Shown in pieces: positions 10,795 to 17,979 of a stretch of DNA of 64,000 nucleotides. This DNA is from Haloarcula laminariae (GTDB taxonomy: Archaea; Halobacteriota; Halobacteria; Halobacteriales; Haloarculaceae). A model generated the notes under the pieces. The model was not told the DNA's origin. It ran no database searches and was given only the letters and a program-made list of their open reading frames with translations. The position numbers and the translations under genes are program-made. Numbering within the stretch: position 1 is the first letter of the stretch; every line of letters starts with the position of its first letter. The stretch covers positions 1,922,001-1,986,000 of the forward strand of contig NZ_JAMZFY010000001.1 of assembly GCF_025457605.1 (NCBI RefSeq), read 5' to 3'.

Positions 10795-10955
10795 GTGAAA
10801 CCGGGGCGGGGGCCGCCGGTTCTCGGCCGACGTGTAAGGATTTCTGAACGGACCTATACCGGTCGCGACCCTACCGAACGTACGATGATACAGTCCCCCA
10901 ACTCGGTTTCTCGGTGCAGTGTCCCCGGCCGTCCGTTCGGTGTGGTCGCATAACT

Positions 10956-11897
10956 GTGGTCTCACGAAAGACTATCCTGCTCGGTGCGCTGGTAAGCGTC
11001 CTCTTCGGCGGGACCTTCGTCGCGACGAAGTCGGGACTGGCCCAGTTTCCCCCGCTGTTGTTCGTGGCCCTTCGCTACGACGTGGCCGCGGTCGTCCTGG
11101 GTGCCTACGTCCTGGCGACGCGCTCGGGCGCGGCGCTGGTTCCGCGGACCCGCGGCGACATTGCCGGCATCCTCGCGACCGGACTGGTCGCGCTCGGACT
11201 GACCAACGCCCTCCTGTTCGTCGGACAGGCCGACGCGACGAGCGCCGTCGGCGCCATCCTCTTCAGCCTCAACCCCATCCTGACGCCGGTGTTCGCCGCC
11301 CTGTTGCTGACCGACGAGCGCCTCTCACTGCGGGGCGGTATCGGCCTCGCCGTCGGCCTGCTGGGCGTCGCACTGGTGGTCAACCCCGACCCCGCTACGT
11401 TCACCAGCGGCGGTATCGGCAAGCTACTGCTCTTCGCCGGCGCGGTCACCGGCGCGCTGGGGAGCGTCCTCATCCGGTGGAGCGACGGCGACCTGGACAG
11501 CACCGTCCGGACGGCCTGGGGCCTCCCGGTCGGCGCGGCGCTGTGTCACGCCTTGAGCCTCGGCGCCGGCGAGTCCGTCGGCGCGGTCCAGTGGGGGCTC
11601 CCGGCGCTGCTCGCGCTGGGCTACGTCGGCGTCTTCGCCGGCGCCGTCGCGTACGTGGCGTACTTCGGCCTGCTCGACCGTACCGGCGCGACCAACGCCA
11701 ACCTCGTGTTCTACGTGGTCCCGGTCGTCTCGACGCTGGGCGGGTGGGCGCTGCTGGGCGAGAGTATCGCTCCGATAGCCGGTGTGGGCTTCCTCGTCGT
11801 CTTCGCCGGGTTCGCGATTCTGGGCAGCGAGTCCATCTCCCTCCCGTTCTCGGGCGGGCCGCCGCCTCGAAGCACCGGCCACGTCGACGCCGACTAG
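10956..11897 (+). CDS. EamA/DMT-family transporter
   Basis: This 313-residue membrane protein has ten predicted helices in two EamA halves (first half ends near ALLLTDERLSL, second near ALLGESIAPIAGVGF), the drug/metabolite transporter fold. I start at GTG 10956 (MVSRKTILLGALVSVLFGGTF) because earlier in-frame codons encode a Cys/Arg/Pro-rich stretch. A 22-codon reading frame (10884-10953) ends just before this start and could be chance. The substrate is unknown; relatives export amino acids or metabolites. The divergent regulator and the dyad between the genes suggest inducible expression. Confidence 0.85.
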   Translation: MVSRKTILLGALVSVLFGGTFVATKSGLAQFPPLLFVALRYDVAAVVLGAYVLATRSGAALVPRTRGDIAGILATGLVALGLTNALLFVGQADATSAVGAILFSLNPILTPVFAALLLTDERLSLRGGIGLAVGLLGVALVVNPDPATFTSGGIGKLLLFAGAVTGALGSVLIRWSDGDLDSTVRTAWGLPVGAALCHALSLGAGESVGAVQWGLPALLALGYVGVFAGAVAYVAYFGLLDRTGATNANLVFYVVPVVSTLGGWALLGESIAPIAGVGFLVVFAGFAILGSESISLPFSGGPPPRSTGHVDAD

Positions 11898-11914
11898 TCA
11901 ACCGGGCGAACCTT

Positions 11915-11923
11915 CTTAGTATT
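11915..11923 (+). promoter_or_regulatory. TATA-like box of the DUF555 gene
   Basis: CTTAGTATT is centred about 25 bp before the ATG at 11943, in the 45-bp gap after the EamA gene. Confidence 0.45.
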
Positions 11924-11942
11924 GGCCAGTGAACATACCTTC

Positions 11943-12380
11943 ATGGACTGCAGAGTTGTCGTCGAGGCCGCCGTCCCGGTCTACGACGTGGGTACGGCCG
12001 ACGAGGCCGTCCGCATCGCCATCTCGAAGACCGGCGAGATGCTCAACCCCGACCTGAACTACGTCGAGATAAACATGGGTGAGCGGGTGTGTCCCCACTG
12101 CCACGAGTCGCTCGACCCGGCGTTCATCGCGGCCGACGAGAGCCTAGTCGCGCTGGAACTGGAGATGACGGTGTTCAACGTCGAGCGCGACGAACACGCC
12201 TCCCGCATCGCGCGCAAGGAGATCGGGCAGCGACTGACGAACATCCCGCTCGACGTCGTGGAGATAGAGCAACTCCCCGACGACGAGGAGGACGCCGACA
12301 GCGAGAACGCCGACAGCGAAGACGCCGACCCGTCCGAGGGCGACGTGCTCCCGGAGTTCGAGGAGCTCATCGACGAGTAA
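11943..12380 (+). CDS. DUF555 / UPF0212 family protein
   Basis: This 145-residue protein matches the archaeal DUF555 (UPF0212) family from its start MDCRVVVEAAVPVYDV. It carries a CPHC pair inside ERVCPHCHESLDPAFIAADE and the well-kept RIARKEIGQRLTNIPL helix. The last 35 residues (EDADSENADSEDADPSEGD) are an acidic tail common in haloarchaea. The family is nearly universal in Euryarchaeota, but its function is unknown; the single CxxC suggests metal binding by a dimer. ATG 11943 is used rather than 11922 because the family begins at MDCR and a TATA-like box fits. Confidence 0.9.
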   Translation: MDCRVVVEAAVPVYDVGTADEAVRIAISKTGEMLNPDLNYVEINMGERVCPHCHESLDPAFIAADESLVALELEMTVFNVERDEHASRIARKEIGQRLTNIPLDVVEIEQLPDDEEDADSENADSEDADPSEGDVLPEFEELIDE

Positions 12381-12425
12381 GGCGGTGGCTACGCGAGTCA
12401 CTGACGGGAGAGGAGAAATCGAATC

Positions 12426-12668
12426 TCAGTCCGCGGCGGCAGAAACCGGCTCTTTCTCTTCGGCGGTCATCTCGGAGGTGATACCGTTCGCGATGGCGAA
12501 GACGGCGGCCTTGTGGTCCGTCTTCGACTTGTGGATAGATGTCGGCTTGACGCCGAGTTCGGCGTATTCGTCGTGTTCCACTTCGGAACCCGACTCCGCT
12601 TCGTAGTGGTTCTGTACTTGTGCAAGCAGGCCGTGAAGGTGAATAAGCTCCTGCTTCTTCATGGTCAT
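12426..12668 (-). CDS. UPF0058 family protein
   Basis: This protein of 80 residues (78 from a second ATG at 12662) is a member of UPF0058, a small all-helical archaeal family. The signature MKKQELIHLHGLLAQVQNHYE is followed by YAELGVKPTSIHKSKTDHKAAVFAIANGI. The conserved histidines and acidic residues have been proposed to bind metal; the function is unknown. The TATA-like box at 12690-12700 is 24-30 bp from 12668 and supports a leaderless start there, though many relatives begin at the MKKQ methionine. Confidence 0.88.
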   Translation of the reverse strand: MTMKKQELIHLHGLLAQVQNHYEAESGSEVEHDEYAELGVKPTSIHKSKTDHKAAVFAIANGITSEMTAEEKEPVSAAAD

Positions 12669-12689
12669 CCCTTGCTAGAAACCGAGGGG

Positions 12690-12701
12690 TTATAGTACTA
12701 T
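12690..12701 (-). promoter_or_regulatory. TATA box of UPF0058 gene, embedded in a palindrome
   Basis: The element contains ATAGTACTAT (12692-12701), a perfect 10-bp palindrome that overlaps the TATA box (minus strand ACTATAACC). It is 24-30 bp before the start at 12668. Confidence 0.5.
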
Positions 12702-12837
12702 CCTGAGTTGAGTTAACACACTCCTCCGGCATGATAGAACGTGAAGAACAGGGTCCGAGAGCCGCGAAAACAGGGGGCGGCGACGAACTACCTCCGAGGC
12801 TGAAAGGTTTTTGAGGGCGGCCCGACGACCAGCCCGT

Positions 12838-13248
12838 ATGGACTACGACGACATGCTCGACAGAGCGGCGAACGAGACGGCAGACGTTACGGGCACTGAC
12901 GAGCGCCTCTCCGTGCCCGACCCCGAGGTCCGCCAGGAGGGGTCGGTCACCGTCGTCGAGAACTTCCAGCGGCTGTGTGACAGCCTCGGCCGGGAGCCGA
13001 CACACCTGCTCGGGTTCCTCCAGCGGGAGGTCGGCACCAGCGGTCACATCGACGAGAGCGGGCGTGCCCGGGTGACCGGCTCCTTCGACGCGGCCCGTGT
13101 CGGCGACGCCGTCGACGCGTACGTCGAGGCGTACGTGCGCTGTTCGGAGTGTGGTCTCCCCGATACGCGACTGGAGACGGAGGGCGACGTGACGCTCCTG
13201 CGCTGTGAGGCCTGCGGGGCGCGCTCGGCCACCCCGAGTGACGACTAG
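12838..13248 (+). CDS. aIF2-beta-like protein (short paralogue without TRAM domain)
   Basis: This 136-residue protein has the aIF2-beta/aIF5 fold: an N-terminal helix (MDYDDMLDRAANE), the core RRFEHLLG-like region (PTHLLGFLQREVGTSGHIDESGRARVTGSFDAARV) and a C-terminal C4 zinc finger (CSECGLPDT...CEACGA). It is a close paralogue of the 203-residue protein at 61470 but lacks that protein's C-terminal TRAM extension. Canonical archaeal aIF2-beta is about this length, so either could be the working subunit of the tRNAi-delivering aIF2 complex. A TTTTTG element about 27 bp upstream may be its TATA box. Confidence 0.88.
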   Translation: MDYDDMLDRAANETADVTGTDERLSVPDPEVRQEGSVTVVENFQRLCDSLGREPTHLLGFLQREVGTSGHIDESGRARVTGSFDAARVGDAVDAYVEAYVRCSECGLPDTRLETEGDVTLLRCEACGARSATPSDD

Positions 13249-13249
13249 G

Positions 13250-13429
13250 CTACTGGAGCCCCTTCATCGTCTGCAGGTCGCGGTCCGTCCGGGCGAACTC
13301 GGCGAGCCGACGGCTCGCGTGGCAGTTCGGGCAGTGAAAGACGGTGTCGTGTGACGGCAGTTCCGACGGGGTCGATTCCCAGTCTTTGCCACACTCCGGA
13401 CAGAGCAATCGCACATAGGCTTCCTCCAT
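13250..13429 (-). CDS. Small zinc-ribbon protein
   Basis: This 59-residue protein starts at ATG 13429 (MEEAYVRLLCPECGKDWES) and carries two CxxC knuckles, CPEC and CPNC, 25 residues apart, enough for one zinc ribbon. The tail ASRRLAEFARTDRDLQTMKGLQ is a likely helix. It looks like a conserved haloarchaeal microprotein and I know no assigned function. It is convergent with the aIF2-beta-like gene and lies 53 bp downstream of the tfb gene on the same strand, so it may be read through from tfb. Confidence 0.82.
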   Translation of the reverse strand: MEEAYVRLLCPECGKDWESTPSELPSHDTVFHCPNCHASRRLAEFARTDRDLQTMKGLQ

Positions 13430-13482
13430 GTGTACCAGTGTCACACACGGGGACCTTACAAAAAGATATCGTCAACCCCGGT

Positions 13483-14454
13483 CTACGCGGGGACGCCGTC
13501 GGCTTCCAGCAGCTCCTTGTAGCGGTTCCGGATAGTGACCTCGGAGATGCTGGCCACCTCGCTGACCTCGCTCTGTGTCACCTTGTCGTTCGTCAGCAGT
13601 GCGGCCGCGTAGACGGCGGCGGCCGCGAGCCCGACCGGTGATTTGCCCGAGAGCAGGCCGGCCTGGCGAGCGCCCTCGATGAGTTCGCGGGCCCGCCGTT
13701 CGGTCTCGTCGGTCAGGTCGAGGTCGGAGACGAACCGGGGGAGGTACTGCTCGGGGTCGGCGGGCTGGACTTCGAGGTTCAGCTCGCGGACGATGTAGCG
13801 GTACGTCCTGGTAAGCTCCATCTTATCGACCCGGGAGACGACGGCCATCTCGTCGAGCGAGCGGGGGCTACCGGCCATCCGTGCGGAGGCGTACAGCGCC
13901 GCCGTCGCCACGCCCTCGATGGAGCGGCCCGGCAGGAGGTCCTCGCCCAGCGCCCGGCGGTAGATGACGCTCGCGGTCTCGCGGACGTTCTGGGGCAGGC
14001 CCAGCGCCGACGCCATGCGGTCTATCTCACCCAGCGCCTGCTTGAGGTTGCGCTCCTTGGAGTCGCGGGTGCGGAAGCGCTCGTTCCAGGTGCGAAGCCG
14101 TTGCATCTTCTGGCGCTGCTCGCTGGACAGGGAGCGCCCGTACGCGTCCTTGTTCTGCCACCCGATGTTGGTCGAGAGGCCCTTGTCGTGCATCATGTTC
14201 GTCGTCGGGGCGCCGACGCGGGACTTGCGGTCTCGCTCGGACGAGTCGAACGCGCGCCACTCGGGGCCGCGGTCGATGCTGTCCTCCTCGATGACGAGCC
14301 CACAGTCCGTACAGACCGTCTCGCCGTGTTCGGTGTCCGTCTTGACGGTGCCGCTACACTCCGGGCAGACGTCCTGCCGTTCCGTCGTCTCCTCGCTGAC
14401 TGTCTCGTTCTGTGTGCGCTCCCTCGTGTTGCTGCGTACTGGTGATTCGCTCAT
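13483..14454 (-). CDS. tfb: Transcription initiation factor IIB (TFB)
   Basis: This 323-residue protein is a full TFB. It has an N-terminal zinc ribbon (Cys30, Cys33, Cys48, Cys51: CPEC...CTDC), a B-finger/linker (GPEWRAFDSSERDRKSRVGAP, THxxHDKGLST-type region NMMHDKGLSTNIGW), and two cyclin repeats (about 125-215 and 220-315) ending in the BRE-contacting helix TQSEVSEVASISEVTIRNRYKE. It recruits RNA polymerase to TBP-bound promoters. Haloarchaea encode several TFBs; which paralogue this is cannot be told. The upstream region has a striking dyad-symmetric BRE/TATA element at 14532-14553 and a leader of about 40-60 nt, unlike the leaderless genes around it. Confidence 0.96.
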   Translation of the reverse strand: MSESPVRSNTRERTQNETVSEETTERQDVCPECSGTVKTDTEHGETVCTDCGLVIEEDSIDRGPEWRAFDSSERDRKSRVGAPTTNMMHDKGLSTNIGWQNKDAYGRSLSSEQRQKMQRLRTWNERFRTRDSKERNLKQALGEIDRMASALGLPQNVRETASVIYRRALGEDLLPGRSIEGVATAALYASARMAGSPRSLDEMAVVSRVDKMELTRTYRYIVRELNLEVQPADPEQYLPRFVSDLDLTDETERRARELIEGARQAGLLSGKSPVGLAAAAVYAAALLTNDKVTQSEVSEVASISEVTIRNRYKELLEADGVPA

Positions 14455-14531
14455 GATGATAGGGGACCGGCGTTGCCTTATTCGTAATGTTCAAACAGTG
14501 CTTACCAAGTCTCTCTTACCTATAGTTAGTC

Positions 14532-14553
14532 CGAAAAGTATATAAAGTTTTCG
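14532..14553 (-). promoter_or_regulatory. Strong BRE/TATA promoter of tfb with dyad symmetry
   Basis: Arms CGAAAA (14532-14537) and TTTTCG (14548-14553) flank a 10-bp TATATAAA/TTTATATA core (14539-14546). The purine-rich BRE is therefore present on both sides of the TATA box. In the minus direction it predicts a start about 26 bp on, near 14517, giving a leader of about 60 nt before the ATG at 14454. A second box (CTATAG, 14519-14528) is also possible. Confidence 0.65.
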
Positions 14554-14599
14554 TAGGTCGTGATACCGAGCCTCACGGCAGAGACCCGGTGTTTCCGGG

Positions 14600-16612
14600 C
14601 TACTCCTGGCTGCGGACCGCGAGCAGCGCTACGGCGAGAACCGCCAGTAGCGCGACGATACCGGTGAATCCGGGGCCCGAGCCGCCGGTCGTCTGGGCCG
14701 GCGTGTCCTCGGTCATTCCCGTCATCGTCTCGGTCATCTGGTCGGTGGGCTCGCCGCCGTCCATCGTCTGGACGGTCACCGGCGCCGAAGCCACGACGGC
14801 CCCGGGCGAGAAGCTGGTCGCGTACGGCCCGTCCGCGCTCCCGCCGCTCTGCTCGAAGGTGTAGGCCTCGTTTCCGTCGGTGTCGCGGTGGGCCATCGGG
14901 ACGAGCGTCGTGTTCGCGCTGACGGGCTCGTCAAGCGTGACAGTGACGTTCTCGTGGGTGCCCGGCGAAAGGTACGCCGAGGTGCCGCGGATGCTGTCGA
15001 AGGTCGCACCCTCCAGCAGCGTCGCGTCGTGGACCGTCACGAAGCCGCCGTCCTGCAGCGTGACCGACTCGACGGTCACGGACTCGCCGTCGGTGGACTG
15101 GGCCGCGAAGTCGATGCTGGCCTCGATAGTGACGTTCGCCGAGTCGACGACCGCGCCTCCGTCGGCCGTGTACGGACCGTCGTCCGCGCCGTCACTGGTC
15201 ACGAAGTCGTACGTCTCGTCGCCGTCCGTGTCGAAGTGAGGCATCGCGGTGAGCGCCTGGCTGCTGGTGAGTCGCTCGTCGAGCGCCACCGTGACGTCCT
15301 CGTGGACGCCCGCCCCGAGGTAGTCGGAGGAGCCGACCACGGCGCCGGTCGGCCCGTGGATGGCGACGAAGCCGCCCTCGCTCATGTCGACGCTGTCGAC
15401 CGTGACGGCGTTCCCACCGCTGAGCTGGGAGTCCATCGAGACGGTCGCCGAGACGGTGACATCCGCAGCGTCCGTCACGGCCCCGTCCGCATCCGCGTAG
15501 GGACCGTCGTTGCTGCCGTCGCTCTGGACGAAGCTGTAGTTCGCGTCGCCGTCACTGTCCATGTGGGACATCGCGACGAGCGTCGTGTCGTTGGAGACAG
15601 CGTTGTCGAGCGTGACCGTCACGTCGGTGTGGTAGCCCGCGTCGAGGTACATCGAGGTGCCGCGGACGCTGTCGAAGGTCTGGCCCTCGGTGACCGTGCT
15701 GTCGTGGATGGTGACGAAGCCGCTCTCGGGGACGAAGACGGAGTCGACCGTCACCGCGTTGCCGCCGGTGACCTGGTCGCTCATACTGACCATCGCCGTA
15801 TCGGAGAGCGTCACGGCGGCCGTGTCGACGACGGCGCCGTCGGCGTTCGCGTAGGGACCGTCGTTGCTGCCGTCGCTCTGTTCGAAGGTGTAGGTCTCGT
15901 CGCTGTCGGTGTCACGGTGGGCCATCGGGACGAGCGTGGTGTTCTCGGTGACGGGGTCGTCGAGTACGACGCGGACGTCCTCGTGGACGCCTGCGCCGAG
16001 ATACTGTGAGGTGCCGCGGATGCTCTCGAACGTCTGGCCCTCGGTGACGGTGGCGTCGTGGACCGTGACGAAACCGCCCTCGCTCAGGACGACGCGGTCG
16101 ACGACGACGCTGTCGCCGGCGGTCGGCTGGTCGGACATCGAGACGGACGCCGAGGGGGTGACCGTGGCGCTGTCGACGACGAGGTCCCCGTCAGCGGTGT
16201 AGGGACCGTCCGTCGAGGCGTTCGAGGCGACGAACTCGTAGGTCCGGTCGCCGTCGGTCTCCCGGTGTGCCATCGCCGTGTAGCTCCCCTCGCTGACGGG
16301 GTCAGTGAGCGTCACGGTGACGTTGTCGTGCGTGCCCGGGCCGAGGTACTGTGAGGTGCCCGCCACGCTGCCGAGCGTGTCGCCGTCGGCCAGCGAGGGG
16401 CCGTGGATGGTGACGTAGCCGCCGTCGGGGAGCGTCACGGAGTCGACCGTGACCGTCTCGCCGCCGGTCGTCTGGTTCTCGAACGTGACAGTCGCCGCGT
16501 CGCCCTGCTGTGCCAGTTCGGCGTCGGTTCCGGTCTCGGCCGCGGTCACGCCGGCGAGGCCGGAGGTGACGACGGTGAGCGCGATCAGTGCTGTGAGGAT
16601 GCGTTTCCGCAT
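14600..16612 (-). CDS. Secreted five-repeat DUF7282 surface protein with PGF-CTERM-like anchor
   Basis: This 670-residue exported protein has a signal peptide at residues 1-25 (TVVTSGLAGVTAAETG). Then follow five tandem domains of about 115 residues, each running from a SxSxxDQxTxGxxVTVDSV start through GGFVTVHD, GTSxYLxxGxHEDVxVxL and AMxHxDTDGDExYxF to DGPYxxxxGAVVDSA. This is the DUF7282 pattern. After a Thr/Pro/Gly-rich stalk comes GPGFTGIVALLAVLAVALLAVRSQE-type tail: a PGF motif, hydrophobic helix and basic end, the recognition signal of archaeosortase A. The mature protein is thus probably lipid-anchored on the S-layer side. Many N-x-T sequons fit glycosylation. Function unknown; adhesion or surface structure is plausible. 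Confidence 0.88.
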   Translation of the reverse strand: MRKRILTALIALTVVTSGLAGVTAAETGTDAELAQQGDAATVTFENQTTGGETVTVDSVTLPDGGYVTIHGPSLADGDTLGSVAGTSQYLGPGTHDNVTVTLTDPVSEGSYTAMAHRETDGDRTYEFVASNASTDGPYTADGDLVVDSATVTPSASVSMSDQPTAGDSVVVDRVVLSEGGFVTVHDATVTEGQTFESIRGTSQYLGAGVHEDVRVVLDDPVTENTTLVPMAHRDTDSDETYTFEQSDGSNDGPYANADGAVVDTAAVTLSDTAMVSMSDQVTGGNAVTVDSVFVPESGFVTIHDSTVTEGQTFDSVRGTSMYLDAGYHTDVTVTLDNAVSNDTTLVAMSHMDSDGDANYSFVQSDGSNDGPYADADGAVTDAADVTVSATVSMDSQLSGGNAVTVDSVDMSEGGFVAIHGPTGAVVGSSDYLGAGVHEDVTVALDERLTSSQALTAMPHFDTDGDETYDFVTSDGADDGPYTADGGAVVDSANVTIEASIDFAAQSTDGESVTVESVTLQDGGFVTVHDATLLEGATFDSIRGTSAYLSPGTHENVTVTLDEPVSANTTLVPMAHRDTDGNEAYTFEQSGGSADGPYATSFSPGAVVASAPVTVQTMDGGEPTDQMTETMTGMTEDTPAQTTGGSGPGFTGIVALLAVLAVALLAVRSQE

Positions 16613-16629
16613 ACGCTCCCTTCCGATGG

Positions 16630-16640
16630 GTATTAAAAAT
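16630..16640 (-). promoter_or_regulatory. TATA-like box of the DUF7282 gene
   Basis: Minus strand ATTTTTAATAC, centred about 24 bp before the ATG at 16612. The remaining gap to 16872 (260 bp in all) holds no convincing ORF or RNA gene. Confidence 0.5.
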
Positions 16641-16872
16641 GGATTTGCCGAACTACGGCCGGACTGTCACCCAATTTGCGCCATACTTCGGCTACGTCCG
16701 GTGGTTTCTGTCCGGATAGCCGTCACGACGCGGCAGACGCAACACCGGATAAAACAGCGGTGGGACCGGGTGCCTGCTGTCCGTCGTGGAGCGGTCGCTC
16801 CGTGCGTGCGGAGGATAGTCTCAAGAGTTCACGGTGGTACAATCGACCGAGCGGGAACTGACCCAATCCGTC

Positions 16873-17178
16873 TCAGTCCCACGTGACCCACGTCAGGACG
16901 GCGATAGCCACCGTCTCGAAGACGTGGAGCGCCAGCATCGCCTGCCAGGCGGGGTCGGGCACAGCGGTGCTGAACCATACTCGCAGTAGCGGGTTCAGGG
17001 AGTAGAAGTACAGAGCGAAGACGTTCTCGCCCAGCAACAGCAGGGCAAACAGCAACAGGCCGAGCGTGTGCTTCGACCGGATGCTGTAGTAGTTGCGCCC
17101 CCACACGTAGATGAGCGCCGCTAAGAGGAGGACGTTGAGTCCCACCGCGGCCCGTGCGAGGTCAATCCAGCCGACCAT
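16873..17178 (-). CDS. Small four-helix membrane protein
   Basis: This 101-residue protein, started at ATG 17178 (MVGWIDLARAAVGLNVLLLA), is mostly hydrophobic, with predicted helices near residues 8-25, 33-55 and 80-100 and a likely half helix between. NYYSIRSKHTLGLLLFALLLLGENVFALYFY is the most distinctive region, and similar haloarchaeal proteins exist next to HTH genes. No function is known. It follows the HTH gene at 17233 by 54 bp on the same strand and is probably co-transcribed with it, so it may be a membrane partner of that regulator. Confidence 0.75.
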   Translation of the reverse strand: MVGWIDLARAAVGLNVLLLAALIYVWGRNYYSIRSKHTLGLLLFALLLLGENVFALYFYSLNPLLRVWFSTAVPDPAWQAMLALHVFETVAIAVLTWVTWD

Positions 17179-17232
17179 TACGTGACCCTTTCCCGCTTTC
17201 CGGGATATACTCTTTCCCAATTTCAGCCATAC

Positions 17233-17544
17233 TCACGCTTCGCTCTCCATTATCTGCTCTACCGTGTCCCAGTAGTTGCGGACGCGGTCGGTCGGGAGGT
17301 ACACCGCACCGTAGTCGTCGCCGCTGTCGGTGAGGATGTCGTTCTCCGCCAGTACGTCAAGGTGATGCCGCACCGTCTTGTAGTCGAGGTCCAGTTGCTC
17401 GGCCAGTTTGTTGGCGTTTCGCGGCCGTTCGTCGACCGCCCGCAGAATCCGAATGCGGTTCGCTCCGCCCCGCGTACTCGTCAGCACGTACCACAGGACG
17501 GCCTCCATCGATGGGAGCAACTCGGGGTGGCTACGTAAGCCCAC
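17233..17544 (-). CDS. Winged-helix transcriptional regulator (ArsR-like)
   Basis: This protein of about 103 residues from GTG 17544 (or 91 from ATG 17508) is a winged helix: SMEAVLWYVLTSTRGGANRI starts it, NANKLAEQLDLDYKTVRHHLDVLAENDIL is the helix-turn-helix and DSGDDYGAVYLPT the wing. Domain completeness favours the GTG start, since the first helix (VGLRSHPELLPSMEAVL) would otherwise be cut. No sensor domain is present. The frame stays open far upstream on this strand, but that region is antisense to trxB and is not part of the gene. The membrane protein at 16873 follows it. Confidence 0.75.
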   Translation of the reverse strand: MGLRSHPELLPSMEAVLWYVLTSTRGGANRIRILRAVDERPRNANKLAEQLDLDYKTVRHHLDVLAENDILTDSGDDYGAVYLPTDRVRNYWDTVEQIMESEA

Positions 17545-17579
17545 CGCCTCGGGGCGTGGGCACCTTACCGGCCCAGTAG

Positions 17580-17864
17580 TTACTGCGTAAACAGATGTCC
17601 GTCCGTCGGCACGTCGAAGAGACCGATGCGGGCGCCCGCGTCCAGCCACGCGTGCCCGTAGGAGAACGACGCCAGGGCGTTGACCGGGTCGTCCTCCTCG
17701 CGGAAGTGGCGCCCGTCCTCCAGATACGAGGCCGCCATCTCCGCACACTCCAGGGCGGCGTCGTGCATCGGCGTCCCCTCCGGCGGTGCGATTTCGGCGG
17801 CGTCGACGGCCTCGGCGAGCAGTCCCTCGTAGCGGTCGGTCTTCTCCGCGAGGTCGGCAGGCAT
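17580..17864 (-). CDS. DUF357 family protein
   Basis: This 94-residue archaeal DUF357 protein is predicted to be fully helical: MPADLAEKTDRYEGLLAEAVDAA forms the first helix, then DAALECAEMAASYLEDGRHFREEDDPVNALASFSYGHAWLDAGARIGLF, resembling a TPR-like helical pair. Its biochemical role is unknown. It lies 35 bp upstream of the HTH gene on the same strand and is divergent from trxB with a 115-bp gap, which contains the trxB promoter. Confidence 0.88.
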   Translation of the reverse strand: MPADLAEKTDRYEGLLAEAVDAAEIAPPEGTPMHDAALECAEMAASYLEDGRHFREEDDPVNALASFSYGHAWLDAGARIGLFDVPTDGHLFTQ

Positions 17865-17946
17865 ACACGAAGCAGTCCCGGCGGCGGCCTAATTCTACCG
17901 ACTCGGCGCGTCGGTCGCGGCCGCGTGCGCCCGAGCGGACAGCGCA

Positions 17947-17956
17947 ACGTACAAAC
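17947..17956 (+). promoter_or_regulatory. TATA-like element of trxB
   Basis: ACGTACAAACC is centred about 28 bp before the trxB ATG at 17980. The match to a TATA box is weak, but the spacing is right. Confidence 0.35.
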
Positions 17957-17979
17957 CGAATCACACCCAACCCGGAACC

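Noticed and set aside
10884-10953. 22-codon ORF just before the EamA gene
   Set aside because: No family likeness or codon signal; more likely 5' sequence.
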